Source: Trichoplax sp. H2
Taxonomy: Eukaryota > Placozoa > Uniplacotomia > Trichoplacea
Direction: 5' to 3'
DNA length: 64,000 bases
Assembly (NCBI GenBank): GCA_003344405.1
Contig: NOWV01000076.1
Coordinates: forward strand, 62,001 to 126,000
Below, piece after piece: positions 27,301 to 38,037 of this stretch. Numbering within the stretch: the stretch's first letter is position 1; each line of letters starts with the position of its first letter. A program made the position numbers and the translations under genes. The notes beneath the pieces are model-generated. The model did not search any database, was not told the origin of the DNA, and worked only from the letters and a program-made list of their open reading frames with translations.

Positions 27301-28889
27301 CGAAATCGTAATTACATGCTAATTTAATCATGTTGTATTGATTCTATTTAATGATGCCAATATTCAAAAATACGGCGTCTAAGTTTGGACGAGATATCCT
27401 TGTAAATTAACCTAATATACAATAATGTTTGTTAAACTGCGATAAGTTTAATACTCGTACTAACTCAGAAAATTCAAAAGGATTAAACTATACATATTTT
27501 AGTTTCCTACAAATACAGACTCTTGAATTCTATTTATTTGATTAATTACTTAAAGATGCGGTGACTAGTATAGTTCTAGCGGTTATTAGCACCTTAATTT
27601 ATATAGGCTTCGATCTCACTAAAAATCCAGTAGATAGGGATTTCCAGCGAGATTGTTAGCATAACCCTCAATCTCAATAACATTTAATATTGGAATATCA
27701 ACTGACTGATATTTTAATTTACAGTTGTGTAGATTCGAGATAATACACTCTTAAATCTTTATTTGCAAGTTTGAAATATTTCTAGCTCGCGATTTGTAAC
27801 AGCAATGTACGCTTTAGTTCTTCTTGATCTTGATCTTTACGGAAAAATAACTTGATGATGCCCGAAAAATCTAGAACATGAATAATATACCATAAACTGC
27901 ATATTATGATAGAATGCATACGAAATTTAGCAGTAGAGTATTAATAACTAGTTCTCTTAGAAGTAAAAGTATTGTAATTAACCTTTCTATCACTTTGGTC
28001 TTGCATTGCTGCAATTGAACTCCTTATGAAGGGTTTTAATAGTTTGCATTGGAATGTCAGTGATTAACAACCTATCAATGTAGCAATCGTGCGGTTCTAT
28101 CGAAACACCAACCACTTAGTTACTGCTGACAAAACCTAGATATCAAAACAAAAGTTTTCTTTCGTGATTTTATTAATGATTCTTAGAGGCACAGCTAGCA
28201 TCTTACTAGTCTAGTAGGTTGAAAACAATTTAGATCATAAAGTCTTTTTACCAGGTAGAATTTTATACTGCAATATCATTAAATTTTTGTTCTTTAGCAA
28301 TTTGAAATTAATATCAAATCTCATATAAACGGTCAGGTAACCATTTTAGACAGGAATGGTCTGGATTTGTCAGTTTATATTCCAATCATTATTGGCACAA
28401 TTCCATTAGAAAAACTAAATGAGAAAACTTACAGTCGTAAAGGATCTATCAATAGTTCCGATGTACAAGTACATACCAATCAAGGTAGCAAATTTTCAGA
28501 TTGTATTGCAATGCCCTGATACTTTGCTTATGTCTGATTGCTTTTTAATAATATCAGCTAAAAAATATGATCACATTAATAAAAGATATCGAGAAAAGTA
28601 CTTTAAAAATTTATAATATTCATAAGTAATTCAATAGTAGCCATTAAACAGGCTACTAATGCAAAGCATGGGCTATTTTATTACTCGAAATAATATTTCA
28701 TCATCCTTCATTAAACTTTTGCAATACACATCAGGCCCTCAGAAATTGCTTGAAAACAGTCGAATGGTATCTTTCCAGTCACTGGAGAATGTAAATGCCA
28801 GGACTGAAATAAGGAAAAGCCTAAGCTCAGAGATGGTACACAGCCGATTTTTACCTTATTACCCATTTGTGGGTAATCCAATCAAGTAA
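24375..28889 (+). CDS. arr3: alpha-arrestin with fused exon 1-2
   Basis: Exons are 24375-24887, 26386-26593, 26791-26948, 28298-28484 and 28735-28889 (stop TAA), modelled at 406 residues. The first exon joins what are exons 1 and 2 in every sister gene: SCYYSGETLTGNVIV and RIYGRAKSRVE are followed without an intron by DSGRYKFPFHFQLP and TSYEGDYRCYIRYSVTA. Exon 3 has five consecutive cysteines before QSGPLFLHAS, then RSGYCPGEEILL. Exon 4 ends IPVLPPTIQCKIMELNYSLT, and exon 5 has LSVYIPIIIGTIPL. The tail has FLPYY (394-398), an LPxY variant, and no PPxY. The last junction (donor GTAGCA at 28485, acceptor CACATCAG at 28734) is the least certain: reading through the donor would end about 11 residues later. 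If that is the true end, the FLPYY tail is lost. Confidence 0.87.
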
Positions 28890-29971
28890 AACATCTATAA
28901 CTAATTGTAATTACTGGCTCAATTTATTTTACGTCGATAGTTTACATTTCAAAACTTAATCCTACATCAAACATATGCACTGGTGATAGATATTAATCAA
29001 TTATTGCTATTACAAGTTGTCATATTGCTATAATTACAGCATATAAATGTTTTACCATAACCAGAACGCATTTAAAACTCCCTTCCTATCTCAGGAATTG
29101 CATTTAAAACTACAAATTTGTACGAATATAAAAATCTTTAATAGGTTTACTTTACCTATATAATTATAATGCATTCAGTATTAGATCTAAAACATAGTGA
29201 TAAGTTGCATGTAAATTAGTACTTATTATTAATAAAGACTCGATAGAGTAACAAAATTTGGAGATATCAAACCCGCTAAAAAGATGTAAATTTGTCTACT
29301 CAATTTACTTTACAGAATAAGATGAAAATTTGATGAGATTTGCTTTATCAAAGCCTTAACATCTAGTACTTTATTAATTCTTTTACTTATCAATAGCTTA
29401 CAAACTTCAAATGAATTAAAATCTTTAAGATATGGACATATATTGTAAAGTTATATTTATTTTTATTGGTCTATAATTATTTGAATCAGTACAGAGTTTA
29501 TCTGCTTTACAAATTGCGTTCCTGAAGTATCTGCTATACTCGTGTATTAAATAAATGTCTCAAGCAAATTATTCATATGCCGTAAAATCAGTTATATGTT
29601 AATTAGATTTATAGTGCTACTTACGTTGTTATCTATCTATGCTATCTAGGATACGATACACATATGTAGAGTTGATGTCCGTAATCTGCAGTTTTTATAT
29701 AAATTTGTTAAGTAGATATATCCTTAATCTTTTCCTCTTCATATGAAATTTGCACTTATCGCACCTTGTCATCGTAGTAGCTCGTTAACAAAAAGAAAAT
29801 TAAAGCATAGATCTTATCTTATTCAAATCTTATCCTTATCTTATTTAATTACAATGGGATAAAAAGCTTAATACTTCGTCTTTAACTGTAAGTGCATAAA
29901 TTTTAGTCCTTATGATATTGCATACTTATTCAATCTGTAAGATTTTATTCAAACTGAAAAGTTTATATATG

Positions 29972-29991
29972 NNNNNNNNNNNNNNNNNNNN
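29972..29991. other. assembly gap (20 N)
   Basis: Twenty Ns at the truncated 5' side of the family 2 LTR copy. Confidence 0.99.
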
Positions 29992-30367
29992 GTGATAGGA
30001 CATATCGTAATCTGACTATTCTGTATTAGTCATTATATGTCTATGTTCATAAATACTGTTGTCTGCATTAAGGGAGCAGTAGCTAAAATTAATATCTAAT
30101 TCAGTAAATGATTCTAATGTTAATTGTATTAACTATGACTCATGAACTATTGAGGAATAGTATATAAATGCAGTATATCGTGAAATAAAGAAGAATTGTC
30201 CAACTTAGTGTTTAACGTAAAATACGAGGCGTTTAAGTCTTTGTGTAGTCTGCTAGTAGAGCAAAAGTGTTTGTGATAGTGCAGATATCGTTCCTTGATA
30301 CGTGGTTCAAGGAATTGACTTATTGATCGTATATTGCGTTATCTTGTTGCAAAGCTGTTTTGTGACA
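29992..30367 (+). mobile_element. partial solo LTR (family 2), cut by assembly gap
   Basis: These 376 bp lie between an N gap and the repeated flank. Promoter and polyadenylation signals are ordered as in an LTR: TATATAAA at 30162-30169, then AATAAA at 30185-30190. The 3' end AAAGCTGTTTTGTGACA resembles that of family 1 (GAAGCTGGTTTGTGACA), so the two are related subfamilies although the interiors differ. AGATC follows directly as target duplication. The 5' end is missing. Confidence 0.75.
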
Positions 30368-31045
30368 AGATCTTATCTTATTCACATCTTATCCTTATCT
30401 TATTTAATTACAATGGGATAAAAAGCTTAATACTTCGTCTTTAACTGTAAGTGCATAAATTTTAGTCCTTATGATATTGCATACTTATTCAATCTGTAAG
30501 ATTTTATTCAAACTGAAAAGTTTATATATGGAAATACATATTGGAGCCCGTAATTTTTACAGCTTTCTGATTTGATTATTCTATACACGTAATTGCGAAT
30601 AGGTTGATATTTACTGCTACTTTCCTAACTCTAGTTTAGAGAATGATCCTTAATCCACATCTTTACGGCATTAATGTAAGTTCATACTATATTTTGCTAA
30701 TTTTATTATATTTTGTCATCGCTGCTCAAAGTTTTTGCTCTGTATTTCTACGGTTTGCTTACGAATGGTCCGGCCTTGTTGACAAATTTTGTCGACTTGA
30801 CTTAAATATCATAGCTTTAAAGTAGTACTTTAATATGCATCCGCATCAGCTACTTATTTTTCGCTAATTACCCCGATATCAATAATATATGGTTATTTAA
30901 ATCATTTAGTGCCATTAATAGTTATCAACATACAGACTTGGAAAGAAAGAATATCAGAAACGAAAACAAGTTTTGCCAGCTATGGAAAAATTGCTTAACT
31001 AAGAATTGTCGCAGCAAGAATTAAATTAAGAAAATTTTTATTTAT

Positions 31046-31496
31046 GAGATTGTCACGGTACAAACTACCGTGAAGAAATAGCTATCTAAATTTGGTTAAT
31101 ATAATATAGAGATAATATATTACAACTAGTTACTTACAGTAGGAATTACTCTAATTATAAATGTTTTACAGTAAATTTAATGCTGTGCTGTAATGTGTAC
31201 TGAAATAATTCTGTGAATGGACATATTGTAGTCCGACTGTGAAAAATTAGTTAGTAGATGTTCTCGCCTAAGTATTTTTATAAGATGACTCGTGAATGTT
31301 AGCTACTGTAGAAGGGTATATAAGCCCGTCAGATAGTTGAATAAAGCAGTTCTCAATTGTATAATTGTTTTAACGTAGAATCAAAGGCGTGTAAATTCTT
31401 GTGAGGTAGTTAAGGGATACTGAATCCCGGAGACTATAGTAATTTAGAGATTTGTTTTACGTTATCCTTATCACGAAGCTGGTTTGTGACAGAGAT
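31046..31496 (+). mobile_element. complete solo LTR (family 1) with GAGAT target duplication
   Basis: A 441-bp LTR at 31051-31491, starting TGTCACGG and ending TTTGTGACA, flanked by perfect GAGAT duplications (31046-31050 and 31492-31496). A TATA box TATATAAG lies at 31317-31324 and AATAAA at 31340-31345. Both ends can fold: TCACGGTA (31053-31060) pairs with TACCGTGA (31066-31073), and TCACGAA (31471-31477) pairs, with one mismatch, with TTTGTGA (31483-31489). No gag-pol sequence is adjacent, so this is a solo LTR. Five-bp duplications and TG...CA ends fit an LTR retrotransposon, but I cannot name the superfamily without the internal region. Confidence 0.92.
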
Positions 31497-34227
31497 ATAC
31501 CAGAGAGATCCTGTATCTATAAAATATTTGGTTATTTGTATTTTAAGAATTATAAAGCCTTTTAGATACAAGAGAACTCATGCCATGCCTGTCGGCATGA
31601 CTAGACTATCAAATAGCATACAGGCGATTTCAATATTACTTGAATACCCAAGAAAGCTGATGAAGCACTATCTCAGTCGAATTTGTTATTATATGAATCT
31701 ATTTCCGTCTAAAGAAATATCAATTTATTACTTACTATACTCAGCAAATATTGTAAGCGCACTGCAGAACCTTTACGTTTAGAAATTTTGTTAAAAAAGC
31801 TAAGATCATAAAAATCCGAGTTAGCGAGAATGAATTGCTCGCTAGAGGTAAATATTGCTATAATGGAAATTTTTCTTGCAGAAACATTATTAGTAACAAT
31901 ATATAGGATAAAAAGGATAAATGGCCTTTATGTTCAATGAAATAGAAGAGAAATTATGGCTGTAGCATTGCACAAAATTTATCTAAAATAAATAATTAAG
32001 GTTAATTTCGTTTTATCTGCCAACTCCTCTTTGGTGCTTTCATGCGATATTTATTGATCAGAATACACAATTTTTAGTTAATACAAATGCACTAATAAAT
32101 CTAAGTGTAATTTAAAATAATACATTTGCAAAGGATATTTATAAAGAATTCGATTAGAAGTCTTTCGTAAGTTCATTCTTGAAGAATATCTTGCAATACG
32201 CCTTAAATGCAAAAACAGCTCAAATATTAGTTAGGGCTTTAATAGAAAATAGATTTAGGCTTCATTCAGACAATGATTTACTACTTCTTAATAATTAAAG
32301 AATTCACATTCAATGGCTTTAGCATAGAATTTAGGCTACCCACCATCTAATGTATGCCTGATCATTGACATAAATATAAGTCGTTACTTTTTCGATTTTT
32401 TCACGTCGATCGCATTGGCTTCTTAGCACAATATAGTCAATTTTTCCTATGTTTATTTCAATTAAATGCAAGATTCAAGATAATATAGCAACTACTTATG
32501 CTTCTACTCAACTAAAGATAGGGCTGTAGTAATATTAGACACTTAGCTATTAACTTGATTGGACTACACTTACAACTGTACATTAATAGTTTATCGTTGA
32601 CGTATTCACTTTGAGATCTTAAGCTATTTACAATCTTTGCTGTTCTCTTAAGGTGCTTATATAATAAGATTTTTCGAAAAACAGTTGAACATACCCATCA
32701 TAGCCATTTAATAGCTTTATTGAGAAGAAATTCTTAGCTTATTTGCTAATTGAAAATTGATTCTAAGCTAACAATAGTGGCATTTTTCGAAAAATAAGTT
32801 CTATATCGTGGTATCTAGAGATAATGCTAAACTAACATATTAGATCATATTTAGACATGAAGAATTACGCTTCATAAAGGATACTCGCACGAAACTATCA
32901 GAACACCTTGTGCTATTAAGATTACGTCATCGCCAATTCTATCTAGGCTTGATCTTGTACTGTATAATATCCCAATAATAAAAATCATGGCCATTATCTG
33001 TGTTAATATACTGTACTAGATAGTTACTGAAGAAAATAGATGTAATATGATTCAACAGGGATTATGGGCTTCTAAATTTTATGGTTATATAGAGTTTGAA
33101 TATTCTATAGCAGTTATGAAGTTATAAATTTCTTATAGCTACTTACTACGTAGGATAACTGAATAAATAACATAAATTATAAAAAGTTTCTTTTTTAAGT
33201 AATTGTTCATGATTGTCATGCTAATATCTAATTTGACTGAAGACTATGATTCATAGATGCCATATTTATCCTGAATCTTATCCTATTATTTATCATACGT
33301 TGTAAAAAATTTTGAAAGATATGATCGGGTGTAGATCATACACAACCTTTTTCATCTGTCCTTAATTTGCAATATACAGCAGTTACGCAAAGCAATCCAA
33401 TGATCTCATCATTAACAGCGATTTGAATGGAAATTTTAAAATTAGCCTTTTTTACCTTCTTTTATCTTATAGTTCGTCATTGAATGATAAACTCCTAAGA
33501 CAAATAATTATTTATTTTTTTATGGTTAATAAAAATTTTACGTTCATTATTTACCTTAGATGTCAAAATTTATAGTTCTTTGAGAATAAATGAGAATATT
33601 CCATTAAATTAGCCCATTATAAACAAGTCTAAAGAAGAAAAATTTGACGCTATGATATAACGCTTACTCAAATATCGTTCGTAGCGATTTAAAAGCTAAG
33701 CTAGTTATCAGTCACGCAGTAGATTTGGGTTAATGCGCAATTCTAGGAAAATAGATGGTCTTCTAACACGTGATATTCATCGCAGATCTGCAATAAACAT
33801 AAGTCATTAAATATGATACAAACAACGTTATTGATTTAATTCCTCCTGCAATCATCATTTCTTTCGCTATATTTCTTTATTTTTTAAATTTATTCCATAT
33901 TGCAATAAGTACATAATACTAACATAGCTTGTATAATATACGATATAAAATTTATCCCTAGTTTCATGAAAAACTATCAATCTCTCAGCTATGGGTAAGA
34001 CAGTCTTCAAATAGATTCAGATTCGTGACGATTTTTTAATCGATTTATAGAATAGTAGCGCTAATATTGAACTATTCTTATTCCAATTATTTTCAGCAGC
34101 AATTATTATAACTAAAATATGAATTTTAGCTATTGTTTCTTTATCTTCTGATTATTTTTTATCAGAAAGATATTTTTGTCCAATAGAATAACTCCCTTGA
34201 ATAAGTTTTAAGTCATTATCGCTATAA

Positions 34228-34463
34228 TTACCATTAAGATCGACAGTTTACATCCTTTATAAGGTCTTCATCTTCATTTACGTTAGGAATAGACCACTTG
34301 AGCAATAGTAAATAAGATAAAGTTGCAATAAATAACAAGTACTAGTATGTTGTTTAGACTATCTTCGAAGCCGTTCTCTCCACTGACATCAACACCACCT
34401 TTCATGGTAGTGGTTTTCTGCAGACTCTTACCGATTACGTTTACAAATATTCCCGTATTTGGA
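34228..34463 (-). pseudogene. possible minus-strand exon relic
   Basis: On the complementary strand a frame in this stretch reads GIFVNVIGKSLQKTTTMKGG, then VDVSGENGFEDSLNNI, without a stop before a hydrophobic run. The composition is less AT-driven than typical chance frames here. No family is recognised, and I cannot show splice sites that link it to the fragments at 36.5-37.1 kb. Treat it as a weak lead. Confidence 0.2.
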
Positions 34464-35436
34464 TAATCATCTATTAGAATAGATCATAATCACCATTATC
34501 AAATGCTATTACTTAATGCCTGGAAATTTCTGAATTTCTATTTGTCTTTAGTCCAGCCATATCAATCTAGCATTCAAAGCATTACAAATAATTCACTTAT
34601 GATATCACCCACCATATTTGGTTAGCAACATGCTTTGACGATTTATTAAGGTTAACATCTTTACTGACGAAAATATTAAGCAGTTGACTTAGAAGGTAAT
34701 TTCTTCCTTTGTAAGCGTCAACGTTATTGATATTATGATCACCATCTTATTTCCGAAGCCGTTGCATCATTGAAATTGACCATACCAGTCCCTTTATCCT
34801 ATTTTAAGTCTTTTCAGAATTAAAAAAAATGTTTTCCCGATTTACATTGTGTAGCAATAGAAAGTCGAGTAAATGATGCATGACTACAGTGATCGAAAAA
34901 GGGTAGCAAATAAAGTAAGTCATATATAAGTGTATTTAAAATTTAGAGGAGGAGATAAAGATGATCCAGTGTCTGATCGGAAGTATACATAAAATTACGT
35001 ATAGGATAACTTGCTTTGATCATAGATAGCTGTTTTCTATAATTAGTCTGATTTAATTTTATCGATTCCTCTAATAATGTTGCCATGAAAAGATCGCATT
35101 AGGATAACTATACTCCATGAGAAACTGCTACATTATTCCAATTCTGTCACGTTATCAGGCTCAATCATCATCAAAGTCAATGCTCTGGTTTAGTTGTGAA
35201 ATTGCAAATGAATTCTTTCTAATCTTTCACATTGTAGAATCAAATTTATTTTTACTCGAGGATACTTAACCACTAGGCTATCTAGCTATGAGTTATGATA
35301 TCACTTTAAGTTTTGTTCATGTTACTGCTACATTGCTGATAAATTTCATTCCTACAGTAACTTACAATATTTTTCTAATTTTTTTCTGAATGCTCATAGC
35401 ATAATGTAGAATTGAATATAATAATAATTTTATTTA

Positions 35437-36100
35437 GAGGACGTTTAATCTTCAATCTCGCGTGACAGTAGGTCACGATTCAATCAGGTCTACCATTTAA
35501 GATTAGCCTTGTTATTCATTTATCTAGCACATCAATTTTTACTGAATTAGTTGGGATATTGCCTAGATTGCCAAGGTTTTTACCACAACATTTGTGAATG
35601 ATTGATACTTTCTTAAATTGTAAACACTCAAAACTTACTGTAAAATTGACTACAATAACAGTTTTATTTACAGAAAGGTTTAATGTTCAATCTCACACGA
35701 CTTTAGGTCACGATTTAATTAAGCCTAGTATTTAAAATCAAGCTTGTAATTAATTTATCTAGGGTATCGATTCTGACTTAATTTATTGGGATATTGACCT
35801 AAGTTATCTGAATCTTTACGATACTATATAATTATGATTAATACTTTTACAAATTCTAAATACTTGGGACTCACTATTCAATTGACTATAATAGTAATCA
35901 TTTTTAAAGGATATTAAATCTTCCATCTTACATGGCATCAGGTCATGATTTAATCATGCCGACCATTCAAGGTTAGGCTTGTTCTTAATTTATCTTGAGC
36001 ATCTTTTTGTTGAATTAGTTAGGTTATAATCCTATGCTGTCAGGGCTTTGACGATATTATTTGTAAATGATTGATACATTTTAAATTATAAAGCGAATTT
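35437..36100 (+). repeat. 235-bp tandem repeat, about 2.8 copies
   Basis: Three diverged units start near 35437, 35672 and 35907. Each has the order TTTAATCTTCAATCT (or variant), GGTCACGATTTAAT, then ATTTATCT followed by ATC, then TTGGGATAT (more diverged in the third unit), then a GATTGATAC-like block. The third unit is shorter and most diverged. The unit contains no long open frame. This is satellite-like DNA in the spacer upstream of arr4. Confidence 0.8.
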
Positions 36101-36531
36101 GTCGTACAATAACAGTGACACTACTGTAACATTTTACCTTATCTGACCACAATAGTCTCATGGGAATCTATAATATCTGTCGGATCAGTTTTAATAGTCT
36201 TGGTGAACCATTGATTCAATCCAATTTATGTATCCTTTAAAAGACGATTTTTTGAACTTTTCATTCATTTTCTGTGAGTGAAAAATTTCCGGTATAAATA
36301 GTCAATCAATAGCCAAATATGCCTATAATACCGGATTTTGTTCCATTTTTAGATAATATATCTGTGCAAAGCTTTAATGGGAGGCACTATTTCTAATCAA
36401 CAATAACAAGTAGACAATAATATTATTTTGTAGCAGGAAAACAAGATAGCCAATAACCTTCTAGCTCTATAGATTCCCATGCAGAGATATATCGAAGCAG
36501 TTAATACATAATACATATTGAATAGGAGATG

Positions 36532-36723
36532 CTATCCAACATTTAATATTTTTATCAAAATAACTTTACTTTCTGGTCGATTAATAAAATTAGAGATTGA
36601 AAGTCTATAACTGATATTCAAGGCTACTATCTTCGCCTCGGTAAGATGACCATTTACTCCATCTGGTAGAAGTAGATTATCGACGATAAGTGTAAAGCTG
36701 ATAATATCATTCGCTTCTTTAAC
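36532..36723 (-). pseudogene. minus-strand open fragment, unknown protein
   Basis: Sixty-three sense codons then TAG on the minus strand, with no ATG. It begins VKEANDIISFTLIVDN and includes LLLPDGVNGHLTEAKIVALN and ISYRLSISN. Codon choice and the spread of polar and hydrophobic residues look protein-like. Next to it (36.75-36.84 kb, same strand) another frame reads SEIRASVYELCIKVRIFPVY. No domain is identified. It could be exons or remains of an unrelated gene on the minus strand, or chance. Confidence 0.25.
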
Positions 36724-36947
36724 GAATCAATAATTTTATGCTAAATTAAGGCATCCATAAACAGGAAATATTCTCACTTTTATACACAGTTCATAAACAG
36801 ATGCTCTAATTTCAGACACTGTAATAAACTGTATATCCATGAATGTAGGTAAAATGGTACGATAATTAGTTCCATACTGGGCCTTTTGGCCAAATTACAG
36901 GAATTTTTTGTTCATACAATCATCAATTTTATTAACAGTCTTGATAA

Positions 36948-37085
36948 TTAATCAACAATATACTGTATTAGATGTAGGTTACTCTCTCCCAGGAAAATCT
37001 TGAATCGTTCTTCGCTCGATGTTCTCTCACTATCAACGATTTCTACTTGCAGGTTTACTTGGCCATCGTAAGATTGACTGTAAGA
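36948..37085 (-). pseudogene. minus-strand open fragment, possible Calx-beta-like relic
   Basis: On the minus strand, after a good acceptor-like TCTTACAG, the frame reads SQSYDGQVNLQVEIVDSERT, then SSEERFKIFLGES, before a stop at 36948-36950. A strand-forming stretch, then VEIVDSE, then EERFKIFLGE loosely resembles the end of Calx-beta-type extracellular repeats (EIVDD...EETFxVxL). A donor-like GTAACC follows GGAGAGA. The resemblance is weak and based on pattern only. Confidence 0.25.
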
Positions 37086-37264
37086 CCGTTTCAATACCAT
37101 TACATCATTGGAAAAGGAAAAATTTCAATTGGAACTTGATCAAATAAATACAGGCATTATTTGCTTGCTGACTGTAAGACCGTTTTAATACCATTATATC
37201 ATTGGAAAAGGAAAAATTTCAATTGGAACTTGATCAAATAAATACAGGCATTATTTGCTTGCTG
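37075..37264 (+). repeat. 94-bp tandem duplication
   Basis: The unit starting TGACTGTAAGACCGTT at 37075 is repeated from 37169 to about 37262 with very few changes (GTTTCAATACCATTACATC versus GTTTTAATACCATTATATC). Such high identity suggests a recent event. On the minus strand the unit carries the acceptor-like TCTTACAG of the open fragment at 36948-37085, so that sequence is present twice. Confidence 0.9.
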
Positions 37265-38037
37265 AAAATTACTTTCAATAAGGAATATAAGACAATCTGA
37301 TAAAATTACTGCATTGTCAAGTGGTGGAAAAGTTACATCTGTTCGAAATCGCATGGTAGCTAGGATTTATTATCTCATCAAATTGTAATCAAATAATTTC
37401 AATACTTACTCTGACCACTATTCAGCTCGCGAGATCGATTAAAGCAACTTTGAACCTCTTTTCAATGCCATTTTAGGCTATTTTAGCCAAAATTGTAGAT
37501 TAATCTTTCGACGTCATTGTGTTTCTATTTACTTCGCATTGACTTCTATTCAGTAAGAGTAAGACAACATCAATTGGAATTGAATTCTTATTACACTTGA
37601 CTTATAAAATTATATCATTGTTTACCAATTTTTTCAGTTCTCATCATTCCATCTGTTTCTCACCCTCATTACGACAACAACCTTAATTAGACTTTATACA
37701 ATCCGCTTAAACAAAGGAAGCATTTTCTCCCTAACACTTACACTACCGACTCTTCAATCATTAATCATCTTGACTATTCATAATTATTATCATCTTGATA
37801 ATTATTTTTGTTATACTTCATCCAGTAAACCAGCTTCTAGTCTTTTGTTGAAAGTTTAGTGGCCTAGGATCAATTTAAAATGATAATTTAATCGCTATGT
37901 CATGTTAATTCAATCTCGTCCTGAGTGCTTGCCGTCGCTAGACACATTTGATTGTTCTCATCACTTTTATTCGCAATCTTCAAATTAGTTTTCAAAAAAT
38001 TGGCACATTATCATCAGCCTGATCAACATCGTCTGTT

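Larger units (their letters stand above)
29809..30530. repeat. duplicated LTR flank on both sides of the second assembly gap
   Basis: The 163 bp at 29809-29971 recur at 30368-30530 and are close to identical (TTATTCAAATCTT versus TTATTCACATCTT is a difference I can see). The first copy ends at the N run; the second begins right after the LTR end GTGACA. Both start AGATC, the presumed 5-bp target. The layout is the same as at 16871-17475: an empty-site allele on the left and an LTR-bearing allele on the right. Confidence 0.78.
28890..31045. other. arr3 downstream intergenic region
   Basis: No gene is recognised. It contains the family 2 partial LTR with its gap and duplicated flank (29809-30530). 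The 60-codon frame at 30643-30825 is hydrophobic in parts but has no recognisable domain and is probably chance. Confidence 0.6.
31497..38037. other. arr3-arr4 long spacer
   Basis: About 6.5 kb with no confident gene. It holds a 235-bp tandem repeat (35.4-36.1 kb), a 94-bp duplication (37.08-37.26 kb) and several minus-strand open stretches that look protein-like (listed separately). The plus-strand frame at 31486-31782 begins inside the LTR end and is not supported as an exon. Confidence 0.6.

Noticed and set aside
31046-31496. Possibility that the family 1 repeats are MITEs, because of their terminal hairpins
   Set aside because: TG...CA-type ends, 5-bp target duplications, TATA box followed by AATAAA, and similarly ended family 2 fit solo LTRs better; the two ends are not inverted copies of each other over a useful length.
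31486-31782. 98-codon plus-strand frame after the solo LTR, with a SIKYLVICILR segment vaguely like arrestin exon 2
   Set aside because: It starts inside the LTR end. Read across the empty site it has no acceptor, no LPxG...F or RPW...F motif, and no neighbouring arrestin exon within several kb.
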